From Helicostylum pulchrum (lineage: Eukaryota; Mucoromycota; Mucoromycetes; Mucorales; Mucoraceae): DNA of 64,000 nucleotides. Position 1 is the first letter of the stretch. Each line of letters begins with the position of its first letter. The translations under genes were made by a program, and so were the position numbers. Where the stretch lies: contig JAIXMO010000015.1 in the NCBI GenBank assembly GCA_025677825.1, forward strand, positions 372,001-436,000. Reading direction: 5' to 3'. The notes below the pieces were generated by a model. The model saw only the letters and a list, made by a program, of their open reading frames with translations. It had not been told where the DNA came from and ran no database searches. Below, piece by piece: positions 13,038 through 24,923 of the stretch.

Positions 13038-13951
13038 ATGTCTGAACCTTCTTCTAGTACTGCTACAACAAATCCTGCGGTAATGTCTGCTTCAGTTTCA
13101 ACACAAGGACTTCAACTGGATTCAGCTCCGACTAGCAGGTAATTTTTTTTAATGATGATGATCGGGTGAAACGGGAAACTAAATACATTTAGTGTTGTGT
13201 TAAAAATGGGAATCATTGGTGACGCACAAATTGGCAAAACGAGTTTGATGATTAAATATGCAGAAGGAGCCTACGACACGGAATATATACAGACTTTAGG
13301 TAAGAAGAAAGAAAAAAAGATATAATATACAAGGTAATAGTGTGTTTGACTATTAATAGGTGTTAACTTTATGGAAAAGACCATTTTAATTCGAAAAACG
13401 GAAATAACGTTTAGTATATGGGATTTGGGAGGTAAACTATATTACAATACTATTATGTAGTATTTTTTGTTGTTGTTGTTGTTAACAAGAATGATAGGTC
13501 AGAAAGAGTTTGCAAGTATGCTACCGTTAGTGTGTAACGATTCAGTAGCTATTTTGTTTACATTTGATTTATCAAGAAAATCCACATTAAATAGCCTTCG
13601 AGAGTGGTACAGACAAGCAAGAGGATTAAACAAGGTACGTGCGCTTTAAAGAAAAAGACAAGATCCTAAAAAAAAAAAGAATTTCTCTTGTAGAGTGCAA
13701 TTCCTTTATTGGTGGGAACAAAGTACGATGAATTTGTCAACTTATCCTACGAAGATCAAGAAGAGATTACAAGACAAGCAAGGAAATACGCCCGCGTGAT
13801 GAAAGCACCGCTTGTATTCTGCTCAACAGCTGAATCAATTAACGTACAAAAGATTTACAAAATAGTACTAGCCAAAGTATTTGATCTAAACTGTACTCTA
13901 CCTGAAATTACTGAAATTGGGGGTCCAATCATTGAATATAAGCACTGTTAA
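13038..13951 (+). CDS. SPG1: Septation GTPase SPG1/TEM1
   Basis: This is a Ras-like small GTPase at the top of the septation-initiation/mitotic-exit network, acting at spindle pole bodies. Five exons, 13038-13138, 13193-13299, 13360-13431, 13498-13634 and 13694-13951, keep frame and give 224 residues. The G1 loop is [11 protein letters not shown], as in Tem1/Spg1. Switch II is [19 protein letters not shown], also typical of this subfamily rather than other Ras proteins. The NKxD-like motif is GTKYDEF. A short variable N-terminus of about 34 residues precedes the domain. There is no C-terminal CAAX box; the protein ends EYKHC, and Spg1 proteins are also not prenylated. MOB1, from the same pathway, lies 4 kb away. 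Confidence 0.95.
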
Positions 13952-14085
13952 ATTTTTATTTTTATTTATTTAAAAAACTGTAAATATATGCAGTTTGATT
14001 ATACATCAAATAAAAGAAAAAAAAATATTGTAGCGTATACAATATATAAATATATAGAAAGAGAAGCAACCTGTCTTCTTCTTCT

Positions 14086-14445
14086 TTAAATAGACCAAGA
14101 AATAGGAACACGACCATCATCTAACTTGGCAATCTTTTTGAACGAAGCAGGACTCATATCAATATCACTTTCAGCACACCCAGGACATGTATCAACTACC
14201 TTGACGGTAACAGAACCAGACGGACCTTTGATCGAAATCGATTTACCGCAGTTGGATTTTGACCCCATAAGCGAGGAAGAGAGTGCTGCTACCATCTCGC
14301 TATCCGAATTAGTGCTTCCGCAGGATCCTAACCCAACTGTATAGAATGTGGCATCGCCAGACATTGCACTACGAGCTTCAATAGGTGCTGACGATACTGT
14401 CATTATTAAACTGACTAAAGCTGTGATAAAAATAGAGAATTGCAT
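14086..14445 (-). CDS. Secreted expansin-like/RlpA-like double-psi beta-barrel protein
   Basis: A single exon encodes 119 residues. An N-terminal signal peptide (MQFSIFITALVSLIMTVSSA) precedes a barwin-like DPBB fold with GDATFYTVGLGSCG near the start and VKVVDTCPGC plus DIDMSPASF near the end. These segments match fungal RlpA-like or expansin-like secreted proteins. The family typically binds or loosens cell-wall polysaccharide without clear hydrolysis; several such proteins are made during development or host contact. The frame is intact and ends WSI. No catalytic claim is made. Confidence 0.88.
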   Translation of the reverse strand: MQFSIFITALVSLIMTVSSAPIEARSAMSGDATFYTVGLGSCGSTNSDSEMVAALSSSLMGSKSNCGKSISIKGPSGSVTVKVVDTCPGCAESDIDMSPASFKKIAKLDDGRVPISWSI

Positions 14446-14544
14446 TTTTTTTTATAGAGAACGGCCTGCGTTATTTATTTTTTTTGATGTAAAGTAAGAA
14501 AAAAAAAAAAAAGGTTGTCAAAAACAACACCTGGTATTTATAGG

Positions 14545-14575
<31 letters not shown>

Positions 14576-16554
14576 CGGGACCTGTTCCCTTGAAAACGAA
14601 TAGGGGAAGGAGGAAATTTAGTATAAGGGGGTGAGTGGAGTTCTGGAACTAATAATGCTCTCTTACTTTTTTTGAAAGGTTAGTCTTTCTCTTTGTATCG
14701 GAGTTGTTTAAACTTCTAATAGTAGAAGACGAAACAAACAAATGACTGAATGAATGACTTGGCATTAATTTATATGACTTTTTTTATTCTTGTTGCAGCT
14801 TCGTTTATATAATATTAAAGCAGGACACTTTTTGTCTGCTTATTAACACGATGACAAAAAAAAAAGAAAAAAAAAAAGCGGCGAAAAAAGACTCTGCTTT
14901 GATTAGTACCAAATCTAGTAATTTATAAATATTTCTATCTGAGAACCATTTAAGAACAGTTTTTGTTTGTTCGTGTCCTTTTTTTTTTCATTGTGTAAAA
15001 AAGTGAATGACATACACACATATTTTTTCCCTGCGTGTTATATGTACATAATGATTTACAGTGCAAGAACACATTACGCTTGTACGTACATGTTGATACT
15101 ACCGCAAAGAAAACGTATTATATATATACTTCAATAAAATGACGAACGAGTTTCTTTTTTCTTCTTTTTGGTTAGTGGTGGTGCCCTGACCAGTTAACAA
15201 GACGTACAGCAGAGTTGGTTGATCTTGAAGCTGCGGATTTAATTTAATAACTTGTTTTAATATTAAAGTATTTTTAGACGCACACACTCACATTCAATTT
15301 ATTGTTTCATACAAAAAAGGCACAAAGAGTCTCGATTGTAATAAAATGGCCTGGTCCGTCAAGTCTTGCCAATAAAAAAGAACTAACTAATAGTTTTTTT
15401 TTTTTTGATTGACATATAAAAAAAACTCTATTTTATCACGGGTACGGTAAAAATCCCAAAAATACAGTTAATAAGAAACATGCCACTATTAAAAAAAATG
15501 CTGGTTGCTTTTTTGATAAGATATCTAGCGGCAAATTAAGTAATTGTAACTAGCTCATGTTCCAAAAGCATGGAAAATAAGATTACTCATATAAAGACCA
15601 TTTACCCCCTTTGATTAATTGATTGATACAGGTGTGTAAGCATATATATACAGTGCCATCATTCAAGAAAAAAAAATGACTCTGCTACTGTAAGGTAGAT
15701 TACATAAAAAAAAAAATGACTAGCAGTGAGATCAAGGTTATTTATGACAGATGACTATAAAATAACTTGTTTTGCAAATAAAAATGTCCTCACTTTTTTT
15801 TTTTTTTTTTTCACCCCAAAATTTAATAACCAATTTTCTGTCCCGAGATACATACAGTAAATATACAAAAGGAGAGATCTCTATTACCAGTTAATCAAGA
15901 TATCAATAAATAAGCCTCCCCCTTTTTATATAAAAAGATTGGCTCGGGTTCTTTTTTTTATATTATATTGCCTGTACAATATTGCAAGGCACTAGTTTCT
16001 TTTTTTTTTTTGAGTCGTAAATATATAAATTTATGGGGTTTTAAGATGTACGTTCAAAGGCTTAAAAAAATGAGGTAATCAGTACCATAAATCAGATGTG
16101 CAAACAGATTCAACTCTTTTTTTTACAAAAAGTTTATTTGTTTGTGTTGCTCATATAAAAGGTATTAGTGAATAGCACATGTTTATATACCATACACAAA
16201 ATCTGAAAGTTTGTCATAATAAAGATAACATTTTATATTACTAATAAGGAATATTTCTTTTTTGTTGCTGTATAATATAAACTCATTCTTTTATTCCTTT
16301 TTATAAGAAAGTAACTTTTTTTTTATTGATGTATGGTTTGTGATAGAAAAAGAAAGCTGTTAGAAACACACACAGAAAAAAAGATGTACAACAAACAAGA
16401 AGGCGTACGAAAGAAAAAAATTTCATATGAAAAGGTTCTTCACGTGTCAAAGATTATATATAACACAAAAAAAATAAAAATAATACGTTTTTTCTTCTTT
16501 TCTTTTGTATATACGCACTAAACAAAAAAACTAAATGTTAAATATATTTATATA
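14446..16554. other. Long AT-rich intergenic region
   Basis: About 2.1 kb without a supported gene. There are many poly-A and poly-T runs, including a T-run at about 14547-14575. Two frames of about 62 codons (15099-15287 - and 16333-16521 +) have the composition expected of random AT-rich DNA. It probably holds promoters of the flanking divergent genes. Confidence 0.45.
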
Positions 16555-17543
16555 ATGGTCTTTACACATGAATTCTACGATTCAGATCCCTTACCCCGAT
16601 CTAGTTGGCGACCTTCTTCTTCCTCGTACGATTCTTGTGCGACAGACGAAGGATATCACACCGACGAAAAACCACCTTTTAACGACCACCACCAACAACA
16701 ACAATCTTCTTCATTTGAAAATGAAATTCCAATTTTAAAAAGCAATCGCACAATGTAAATTCCCCAAGTCTAAAATACATATATTATAAAACAGCACTAA
16801 CGCTTTTTTTTTCTTCTTAACGTAGTCAAATATCTTATTCAGCTTTAACTTATACCCTTACATTATCTATCATATTACTATCTATTCATACAATTATACA
16901 TCAGCCATTTCCTTGGGCTCATACATTTCCACCTATATTTACACTATTTCATCTATTCTTTCATACTGCTCATTTATCTGCTCATCTATTTAACTGGTTA
17001 CTCATTGAAAGACACTGCGTGGTGTACGGTACGTGGCTCTACTGGACGGGGTGGCTTCTCAGTACCTTGCTCTTCTCTCAACGACTTGTTGTTTCTGTTG
17101 GTTTCACACACCCAACAACAATTCTATTTTGGTTACTCATGCTGGAGCGAAGAAATGCGTGGGGTATTATTGTCTGGGAATATGTTAGTAGGCTAACAAT
17201 GACAACGACTGCTGCTAGCCAAAAGAAGCCATTAAAGTTATGGGAACTCGGTAGCTTTAGATTGCTCGTTTTCCGTATCTGGTGCTTGCTTGGCACTGGC
17301 AGCTTTTGGGGCTTGCTCTACATCTTGCTGGCTAAATTAGATGGCTTCGCCTTCAAGTATCTGTTACAAGTACATCATATCATGAAGTTGTTGCTGGTCA
17401 GCACTGTAGGTGGTTTGATGATGATTGTCTTTTGGAGCTTCTGGACCTTTCAGTATAAAGGTGTCTTGTGGCAAAAAGAATTAAGAAAAGGCGTTATTGT
17501 TTGGTACAGCGAAGGTGTCGCTCACGCTGCTGAAGTCTATTAA
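16555..17543 (+). CDS. Multi-pass membrane protein of unknown function
   Basis: Exons 16555-16754 and 16826-17543 join at phase 2 to give 305 residues. The first about 67 residues are soluble, Ser/Gln-rich and acidic (ending ILKSNRT). The rest shows about six hydrophobic helices, for example ALTYTLTLSIILLS, the YGTWLYWTGWLLSTLLF stretch and VSTVGGLMMIVFWSFWTF. The C-terminus is short and polar (KGVIVWYSEGVAHAAEVY). I do not recognise a family. The downstream neighbour is MOB1 in the same direction, 100 bp away. Function is unknown. Confidence 0.72.
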
Positions 17544-17545
17544 AG

Positions 17546-17579
<34 letters not shown>

Positions 17580-17645
17580 AAAAATCTGTAAATAAAAAAA
17601 ATAAAAAAATAAAATACAATTTCTTTCTTTGTTGTTGTTTTGCAA

Positions 17646-18510
17646 ATGAGTTTTCTTAATTTTAGGTAATCTTTTTAATATATTTTTTACTCATTTTACT
17701 ATTTTTTTAACCCGTACCTTTTTTTTATTAGCTTGGGTGGCAAGAAGAATAAGGCCTCAAAAGCAAAAACTTCAACAACAAGTTTATACAGCTCTGATAA
17801 TAAACCGCTATTTCTCAGTAGTCCTTATGTCACTCATATGCTCGTGAAGGGTAATTTCAAAACAATTACAGAGTTACCAAAGTTTATCGATTTAGAAGAA
17901 TGGCTTGCTTTCAACAGTAAGGGACAATATAAATATATATAACTTTTTGTCTAACACACACAAAAACATGATAGCATTTGAATTCTTTAACCACATCAAC
18001 ATGTTTTATGGTTCCATTACCGATTTTTGTACTCCTCAAGTATGTCCTTCCATGTCTGCCGGTCCTGGGTAAAGTAATAGTAACAACAACATCGTATAGT
18101 CTCTTTAAACTAAACTCTTTTTTTTTATATCCAGTGTCGAGTATGCTTGGGTAGATGCGTCTTCAAAAAAAATAAAGTTATCAGCACCACAGTACATTGA
18201 CTACATGGCGTCGAGTATACAAAACATGATGGGAGACGAGAACTTGTTTCCAACCAAAGCCGGTCGAGAATTCCCGCGAGACTTTATCCAGCTTGTTCGA
18301 CGAATATTTGGACAACTGTTTCGATTATTTGCTCATATATACCATCATCACTATGATAAAATATTGTCATTGCACGAAGAACCTCACTTGAACTCGTTAT
18401 TTGCTCATTTCATATCCTTTGCAAAGGAGTTTGACTTGTTGGATAAAAAAGAGATTCAACCATTACAAGAATTAATTGATACCATGGTAGACGATGGAGT
18501 TATTTCATAA
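17646..18510 (+). CDS. MOB1: MOB kinase activator MOB1
   Basis: MOB1 binds and activates NDR/LATS kinases; in the septation and mitotic-exit networks it activates Sid2/Dbf2. Four exons, 17646-17665, 17732-17916, 17975-18068 and 18135-18510, keep frame and give 224 residues, the usual size. The first exon is only 20 nt (MSFLNF), and splicing gives MSFLNFSLGGKKNK, as in other MOB1 proteins. Family hallmarks include LEEWLAFNTFEFFNHINM, FCTPQVCPSMSAGPG, then VEYAWVD and a C-terminal HxxH-rich zinc region (FAHIYHHHYD). Zinc ligands Cys/Cys and His/His are visible. Its pathway partner SPG1 is nearby, but coordinated control is not shown. Confidence 0.95.
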
Positions 18511-18652
18511 TAAAAACGTCCTTTTTTTTTTTTACCACTCCTTATTTTTTTTTTTTTTTTTTTCACCCTTTAATGCCTTGTATCCATTATTTTTCTCTCT
18601 TTCTTTTTCTTTTTTCTTTTTTCTTTAAATAGAAATAAAAAAAAAGAAAAGA

Positions 18653-21600
18653 ATGGTTAAACATTCAACATCACCAACAGACATTCGCACTCTTCTCGGA
18701 GACGCAATAGTCGATTCCTGGACGCAAGAGAAAGTTACACGTTGGCTAGAAGAGAAGGGTTGGGGACACTTTACGTCTACTTTTGAAAGTAAAATAAACT
18801 GGTTTTTTTTTTGCTTTTTTTTTTCTTATGTATGCATATACTTTTTTTATTGAAAAACTATTTTAGAGTATGATATTTGCCATGAACGATTTTTACAAAT
18901 AACACTAGCAGAACTAGTAGAATACTTACCAAGGTTTCTTTTGATAAAGATCTCTCTTTTTGCCCCGTTATTTATGCAATTTTTTTTTTCTTCTTCTTTT
19001 ATAGGACAGTGACGACTTATTATGAAAGACGGAGACTTTTAAATGAAATTCGATCACTTGTACCAACAGGAAAAGCCAGCCGGAATACTCCTACCAATGT
19101 AAGTTGTAGTTTAGATACAAAGAAACAAGCAAAAAAAAAATATTAAAATTTTAATTTAGATTTCAATCAATACAAATTTACAAGATTATAATAGGGGAAT
19201 AGAAGGAGTTATTACTCCTTCGGATAATACAACAAGTGTAAGAGACAGTGGCATTGGATACCTTTCATCACCTTCTTCTTCTGGCTCTCCCACTTCAAAA
19301 AATAGTTCCTATTCACCCAAAGCAGCATACAACAAGATTAAAAATTCATTTCGACCTTCTTCCGCTAACAACAACACAATGAACACAAGTCCGCGGCATG
19401 AGTCTCCTCAAATACCTGCACGTGTATCTTCCACTCCAGACAAAATATCAAAGTTCTGGGCCACTTACACGCACTGGCACACACCCAAGAAATCCACCAC
19501 CTCTCTATCTCAACGCATTCAAATCACAGGCGATAAAGAAACCTGGTATAGTTTAAATGTTACAAACATGAGAGATCCTGTCGCAATTAAACAACACATT
19601 TTAAAAAGAATGAATTATGAAGGACATTGTGATCAATATCAATATTTTCATGAAAATGGGTCTGATCCAGGTAAAATATAATATAACAATAATTATCATT
19701 TCAACCACTAAAAAAATAAAGTCTCCTTATTATATAGATGCGCCAATGGATCCTCAGGAATTAATGTATTTATGCTCTATTGCAGATCATTCGGCTTCTC
19801 ATCGTATTTTAGTTAAACCAGTTCAACATCACTACTATGGTAATTACCCATTTGCTTTATCCACTCCCGAACTAGGTAAATCTCCCACATCTGATCCTCA
19901 AATGTAAGTTTGCTACGCGCACATATGTATGAGATGCCTACTTACATATATATCTTTTAGTCAATCTGCATCACCTAATTTTAGACCGCTATCTCGTAAA
20001 GCAGCACGCAGACCATACACGCCAAAAAAGACTTCAGTGGGCATCCAACTCTCGGACCCGCCTACACGCCAATACCTGGAACAGTGTCGTCACCACCACC
20101 ACGACACGCTCTCAATTATCGTGCCCCCACAGCCACCACCACCACAGCCAGCAGTTGGCCTATGGGCGGTTGCGCCACAAAAGAAACTGCCTTCGTCACA
20201 ACAACAACAACAACACCAGCTGTGGGCTGTCGCACCACCTACCCCTATTGACATACCCACTGAATTCTGGGGCGAAAGACCTCCTGCAGAAATCGTGTTT
20301 AAACATATGGAACAGTACTTTGATAGTCAAGATCTCGATAAAGAAGTCACTGTCATTGAACCCATCACACGAAAACTAACCCACACTAAATCCATACGTG
20401 TCGTCGCGCGTGAAGCAAGCAGAAAGTATCAAAGTACGACTGGTAACCACATGCTGCGTCGAAAAAGTACAAAGTTGTGGGGCCACAAGGTAGTGGAGGT
20501 CAAGTCTCGTCGTGGTGCACAGAGGCTTCCCTCGGTCAGTGAGCATATGCGGTTATCACATAAAAACCAGTCCAATACCACAGCAGATGAAGTTCAGTGG
20601 ATCCGCGGTAAATTGATTGGAAAGGGATCGTTTGGCCGTGTCTATTTAGCATTTAATGTAGGTACCGGTGAAGTGATTGCAGTGAAGCAGGTCGAGATAC
20701 CGCGCACCGCGTCGGATCTGTTAAGCGAGCACCAAAACGATATGGTCGAATCTCTGTACCAGGAAATCATGATGCTGCGAGACCTGGACCATGAGAACAT
20801 TGTGCAGTATTTAGGGTACGGCCTGGACGATACTGAAGGTATGATCAATATCTTTTTAGAGTACGTGTCTGGTGGAAGTGTCGCAAGTCGTCTCGCTTTA
20901 CACGGCGCCTTTGATGAGCCTCTGTCTCGGTATTTTACAAGGCAAATTTGTTCAGGGCTTGCTTACCTTCATTCAAAAAATATATTACACAGAGTAAATG
21001 AGAGTTTTTTTTTTTTTTTTTTTTTTAAAAAAAATAAATAAAATAAATTGGGCTGGGCTAACAACCTTTATGAATTTTTTAGGACATTAAAGCAGCAAAT
21101 ATTTTAGTCGAGGCGGACGGGGTATGCAAAATCTCGGATTTCGGGTTATCGAAAAAGAACGATTATGATGAAGTGTACGACCAGAACTCGCGCATGTCGC
21201 TGCGTGGGTCTGTGTACTGGATGGCCCCCGAGGTCGTCAAGAACGAACCCTACAGCGCAAAAGTCGATATTTGGAGTTTGGGGTGTACCGTCATTGAGAT
21301 GCTGACCGGTCAAAGACCGTGGTTATCCATGGACCAAATCGCCGCTATCTACAACGTAAGTTCAGTTTCTTGCATTTTTGTTCTTTGTTTATTTACTTTT
21401 GTTTAGCTTGGTAGATTAAATACACCTACTTTACCCAGCGACATTTCAGACTGTGCAAAAGACTTTCTATGTAAATGTTTCATCATGTAAGTTTTAACGC
21501 TGTAAATTACACACAGCGTACAAAAGTTTCTTAATTGTCTTTTCTTTTTTTCTTTTAGTGATCCTACGAAAAGACCCACTGCTACTGAGTTATTGGACCA

Positions 21601-21664
21601 TGAATTTTTAAATACGGACAAGTCATTTCAGTTCAAGGATTATGTTGAACGAGGAAAGATTTAA
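18653..21664 (+). CDS. MAPKKK with SAM and Ras-binding domains (BCK1/STE11 type)
   Basis: Nine exons, 18653-18788, 18867-18933, 19005-19098, 19160-19670, 19738-19903, 19961-20993, 21083-21355, 21407-21486 and 21559-21664, keep frame and give 821 residues. A SAM domain (about 15-85) contains VTRWLEEKGWGHFTSTFE. A Ras-association-like region (about 215-315) contains VTNMRDPVAIKQHILKRM. A Pro/Gln/His-rich linker follows. The kinase domain (about 538-815) has GKGSFGRVY, AVKQVEIP, HRDIKAANIL, KISDFGLS and GSVYWMAPEVV. The kinase looks nearest to BCK1/MKH1 (cell-wall integrity), while SAM plus RA is the STE11/Byr2 arrangement. The donor after exon 2 (GTTTCT) is weak. The protein would phosphorylate a MAPKK downstream of a Rho or Ras input. 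Confidence 0.92.
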
Positions 21665-22091
21665 TCCTTCATTCTTCTTTTTTTTTTTTTACATGTGTAC
21701 ATACATTTTTTTCTTCTTTTTTTTTTATTATCTTTTTTTTCCTTTTTTTTTTCTTTCTTTTTTGCTAGTAAACAGGGTTTATTTTTAGAAGTTTAAACCT
21801 GTAAGATAAACTAAACTGACACTCTTTAGGAGCATAGAAAAAAAAACTATTTTTGCCCTTTTAATAATATCTTATAAAATAAATTGCAAAGTTCACGTAT
21901 ACGACACAATTGAACACAAGTCTTACTGCCACTCTTAATTGTCTGTGTGTTATTTGTTTATACAGGTTTTCAAGCCACTTTTTGATTTTCTTCCCGCAGC
22001 AATCATGTGCTTGTTACTGTCTGATAAATAAAAAAAATGCGTTTTTTTTTTATCTTTTCTTCTTTTCTCTCTTTTCCTTTATACTGTAGAC

Positions 22092-22257
22092 GATGTCTCT
22101 AGTTGAGGAACGTTAAATTTGTGTAATCATTTATTTAACTTTCGGAAACAAAGCTCAATAGGTGAAAAAGGAGTTGGCTTCCCCCTCCTTTTTTTTGTTC
22201 CAACAGTTTTGTGAAGAAGAAGGAGGCATTGGTTTCCTTCTTTGGGAGCAACGTACT
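22092..22257. repeat. Direct repeat, copy 1
   Basis: This segment shares ordered blocks with 22612-22766: CTAGTTGAGGAAC near the start, a C-rich run followed by CTC and T runs, TTTGTGAAGAAGA, and TTGGGAGCA-CGTACTA at the end. The copies are about 520 bp apart in the same orientation, indicating an old tandem duplication. Confidence 0.65.
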
Positions 22258-22611
22258 ATTTTCATTTTCTTTTTGATTGAGGGTGAAGATAAAAAAAGCT
22301 CTTATTTGACGTTATGTAAAGTGTTCGCTCCCCCTCGCCGTTTATGTTTTGCCTCTGGGTAGTTAATATCTGGTACTTTCAAAGAAACTATAGCTTTATA
22401 CGTCATAATAATGCAGGCTACTTGACTCTTTCAATAAAACATGTCTTCTTTTATATTCTTGTGCAGCCTGTTTCTCACTTAACTTTGCGGTTAATCTCAG
22501 TCAGTTTATTCTGCTCAATGAAGGGTTGGAGTGAAGACGCTGGATAGGACGTAAAAAACCCTATCACGTGAGAAAATCCCATTTAATGATGGAAGGATGA
22601 AGTAAAGGAAT

Positions 22612-22766
22612 GGCGCTAGTTGAGGAACTTGTTTTTTTCGCAATCTTTTATTGGCTTTCGAGGAGAGTACAAGACTAGAGTTGGAGTTGATCCGTCCCCC
22701 CCTCTTTCGTTCCTATAGTTTGTGAAGAAGAGGGTTCAACACCCTTTTTGGGAGCAGCGTACTAGA
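22612..22766. repeat. Direct repeat, copy 2
   Basis: This is the partner of 22092-22257, with the same order of matching blocks and diverged spacers. Similarity fades soon after GGGAGCAGCGTACTAGAAC. No coding function is apparent. Confidence 0.65.
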
Positions 22767-22898
22767 ACAGATAATTTCGGTATGAACAAAGCCTACAAGA
22801 CGAAGCTCGAATACGTTTATTTCAGCAGAAAGGGTTTGTCACATGAAATTAAAAAAAGTAAAAATAAAAGGTGTTTTATCACAGTGAGAAAAAAAAAG

Positions 22899-23400
22899 TA
22901 TGTCACCCACAGCGCCAGATTATGATTCGTACGAGTTCCTCACACAGGAAGTATCTAAGTAGAACGTATACAGAGCAGTTTCCTACTTAGGAGCCGATAG
23001 AAGGGCTTCATTAGAGGGCAGTTGAAGGTTGCAGTAAATATATTCCGGACTTCAAACTTTTTTTGAATACCAAGAAGAGAAATTCTCTGATAAGTAAGGA
23101 CTACACACCAGACGCTGGCGACGCAATAAAAATTAATTTAGAGCTTCAAGCCATGCTTAACCAACTGATTTCGTTAAACGCTGCCGAACCCGTTATTTAT
23201 GGGATTCTGATTAAAGGTGACTATATAGTATACTGTATAGCGGATACGTGTGAACGTATGTGACAGAAAGATTCTATTTACCGAGAAATGCAAAGGATGC
23301 TTGTCTTGTTCCTCGCGTGGTTATTACCTTTTTAACATTACAGGTAAAGCCAATAGACCTTGAAGTATTATTTTTGTTTCCAACTTTTTTTTTATAGAAG
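22899..23400 (+). pseudogene. Decayed ORF remnant, unknown family
   Basis: A frame starting MSPTAPDYDSYEFLTQEVSK continues after a stop with NVYRAVSYLGADRRASLEGS, then stops again. A second frame (about 23063-23262) reads through SKDYTPDAGDAIKINLELQA and ends ADTCERM. Both have non-random, protein-like composition compared with nearby AT translation, yet are broken. I cannot name the family. It may be a dispersed, lineage-specific gene relic. Confidence 0.35.
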
Positions 23401-24923
23401 GATGTGATTGATAAAGTCATCATAAAGATCAAAAATCGAAAAAGAGGGATGGTTATAAATTCTATAAAACAGATACTTTAAGTGCCTAAAGAAAAAAGTT
23501 TATCACTCCAAAGGGAAATGTAAAAAAAGTTGAAAGATTTAAACCTGGTGGCACATTATTAGTTACTTTGTAAAACCAACTAGGAGTCCACTTTATAAAA
23601 TAAAAATATGGCTGTATTTCTTTTTCGAATCGAATTTTGGGGTTTTTATAATGCCCAACCGTTTAAACATTTGACAGCTATAATTACGTAATGCATATAC
23701 CGGGCTAGAAAACTATGCTACCCAGCGAAATTTAAAAAAGGGCCTGCCGTCTTGTGAGCCATATAGAATGTTACAAACAAAACAAAAAACGAGGTTTTTT
23801 TTTATTATAAACAAAAACCCATATATCGAGATTGGTTCCCTTCTTTTTGTAGACCGGACAAAAAAAAACCAGTGCGTTCTCTCCAAACATAGATGTAGCT
23901 TTATAAATATAAATGATTTGCATGAATTTTGTCGTTATTATCTTTTAATGCTAGAATTATGTGGTACCTGAAACAAACATTGCATCAAGCCTAAATTTAG
24001 GTACGTGGCATAGTTTAAGAATTTTTGTACCATTACGTAATTTGAAAAACAGTGCACGCGCAGTTAAACAATTATGCATATACTAAGCGGATGTATCAGT
24101 TGAGGAGTGGTCGCACTAAAATATTTAAAGATCAAGCGCTAGTGTACATAAAAAAGATATATGATTGCAGTAAGCATACACATCGCCCTTTTACATGTCA
24201 ATGGGACATATATAGGTCATCTCCCTCTCTCTCTCGTTTTAGAGGTACTGTTTTTTACCTTTTAGATTTACAAGTCCGAGTAGTTAGTTACATTTTTGTT
24301 TCGATCGTAATTACATATTTATAACTAATTCAGGAAAAGAAAAATGACAACGAGGACAAGATTAGATCTAAACAGTAATAGTAATTTTTTTTTTCATGGG
24401 AATATTTTTTTTATATATATTGTTGACGATATCTGAGAAAAAAAAGTACTTTAAAAAGCTTATTCCGTCAAAAAAAAAAAAAAAGAATTATACATTTCTT
24501 TTTTTTAAAGCTCAATTGATTGATTAAAATGGTTTATCGACCTTTGGTTTTATTTTTATTATGTTGAGAATAAAAGATGAATGGTTTCCATGACGAATTA
24601 ACAAACAAACAAAAAAAAAGTACTGTAAAAAAAAAACGGTTCCTGGTTACTATGGCATCAAGAGTGTAATCACACTTTTCCCATCACCCATATGTTTCCT
24701 ATAATCGTGTGCTACATAAAAAAAGGTCATTGAATCAAGTGATTCAGTCATGCGCAGAAAAAAGGGGTTGACAAACGAAAATTTGAATGATCTACAAAAA
24801 AAAAAAAAAAAATGATGTGGCTCGTTTTTTTTTTTTTTTTTTGTACAAAATATAAGTGACTCTTTCCCCTTAACCAACCCCCTCCCTTCTCTTTTTTAAT
24901 TTTTAATTTTATATAAATTATTA

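Larger units (their letters stand above)
21665..24923. other. Gene-poor region with duplications and decayed ORFs
   Basis: This 3.3-kb stretch has no intact gene. It contains the direct repeat at 22092-22257/22612-22766 and a decayed coding-like segment at about 22900-23400, both annotated separately. Frames of 60-90 codons at 22162, 22344, 23768 and 24052 lack family signatures. It is probably an old accessory or transposon-derived interval. Confidence 0.45.
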
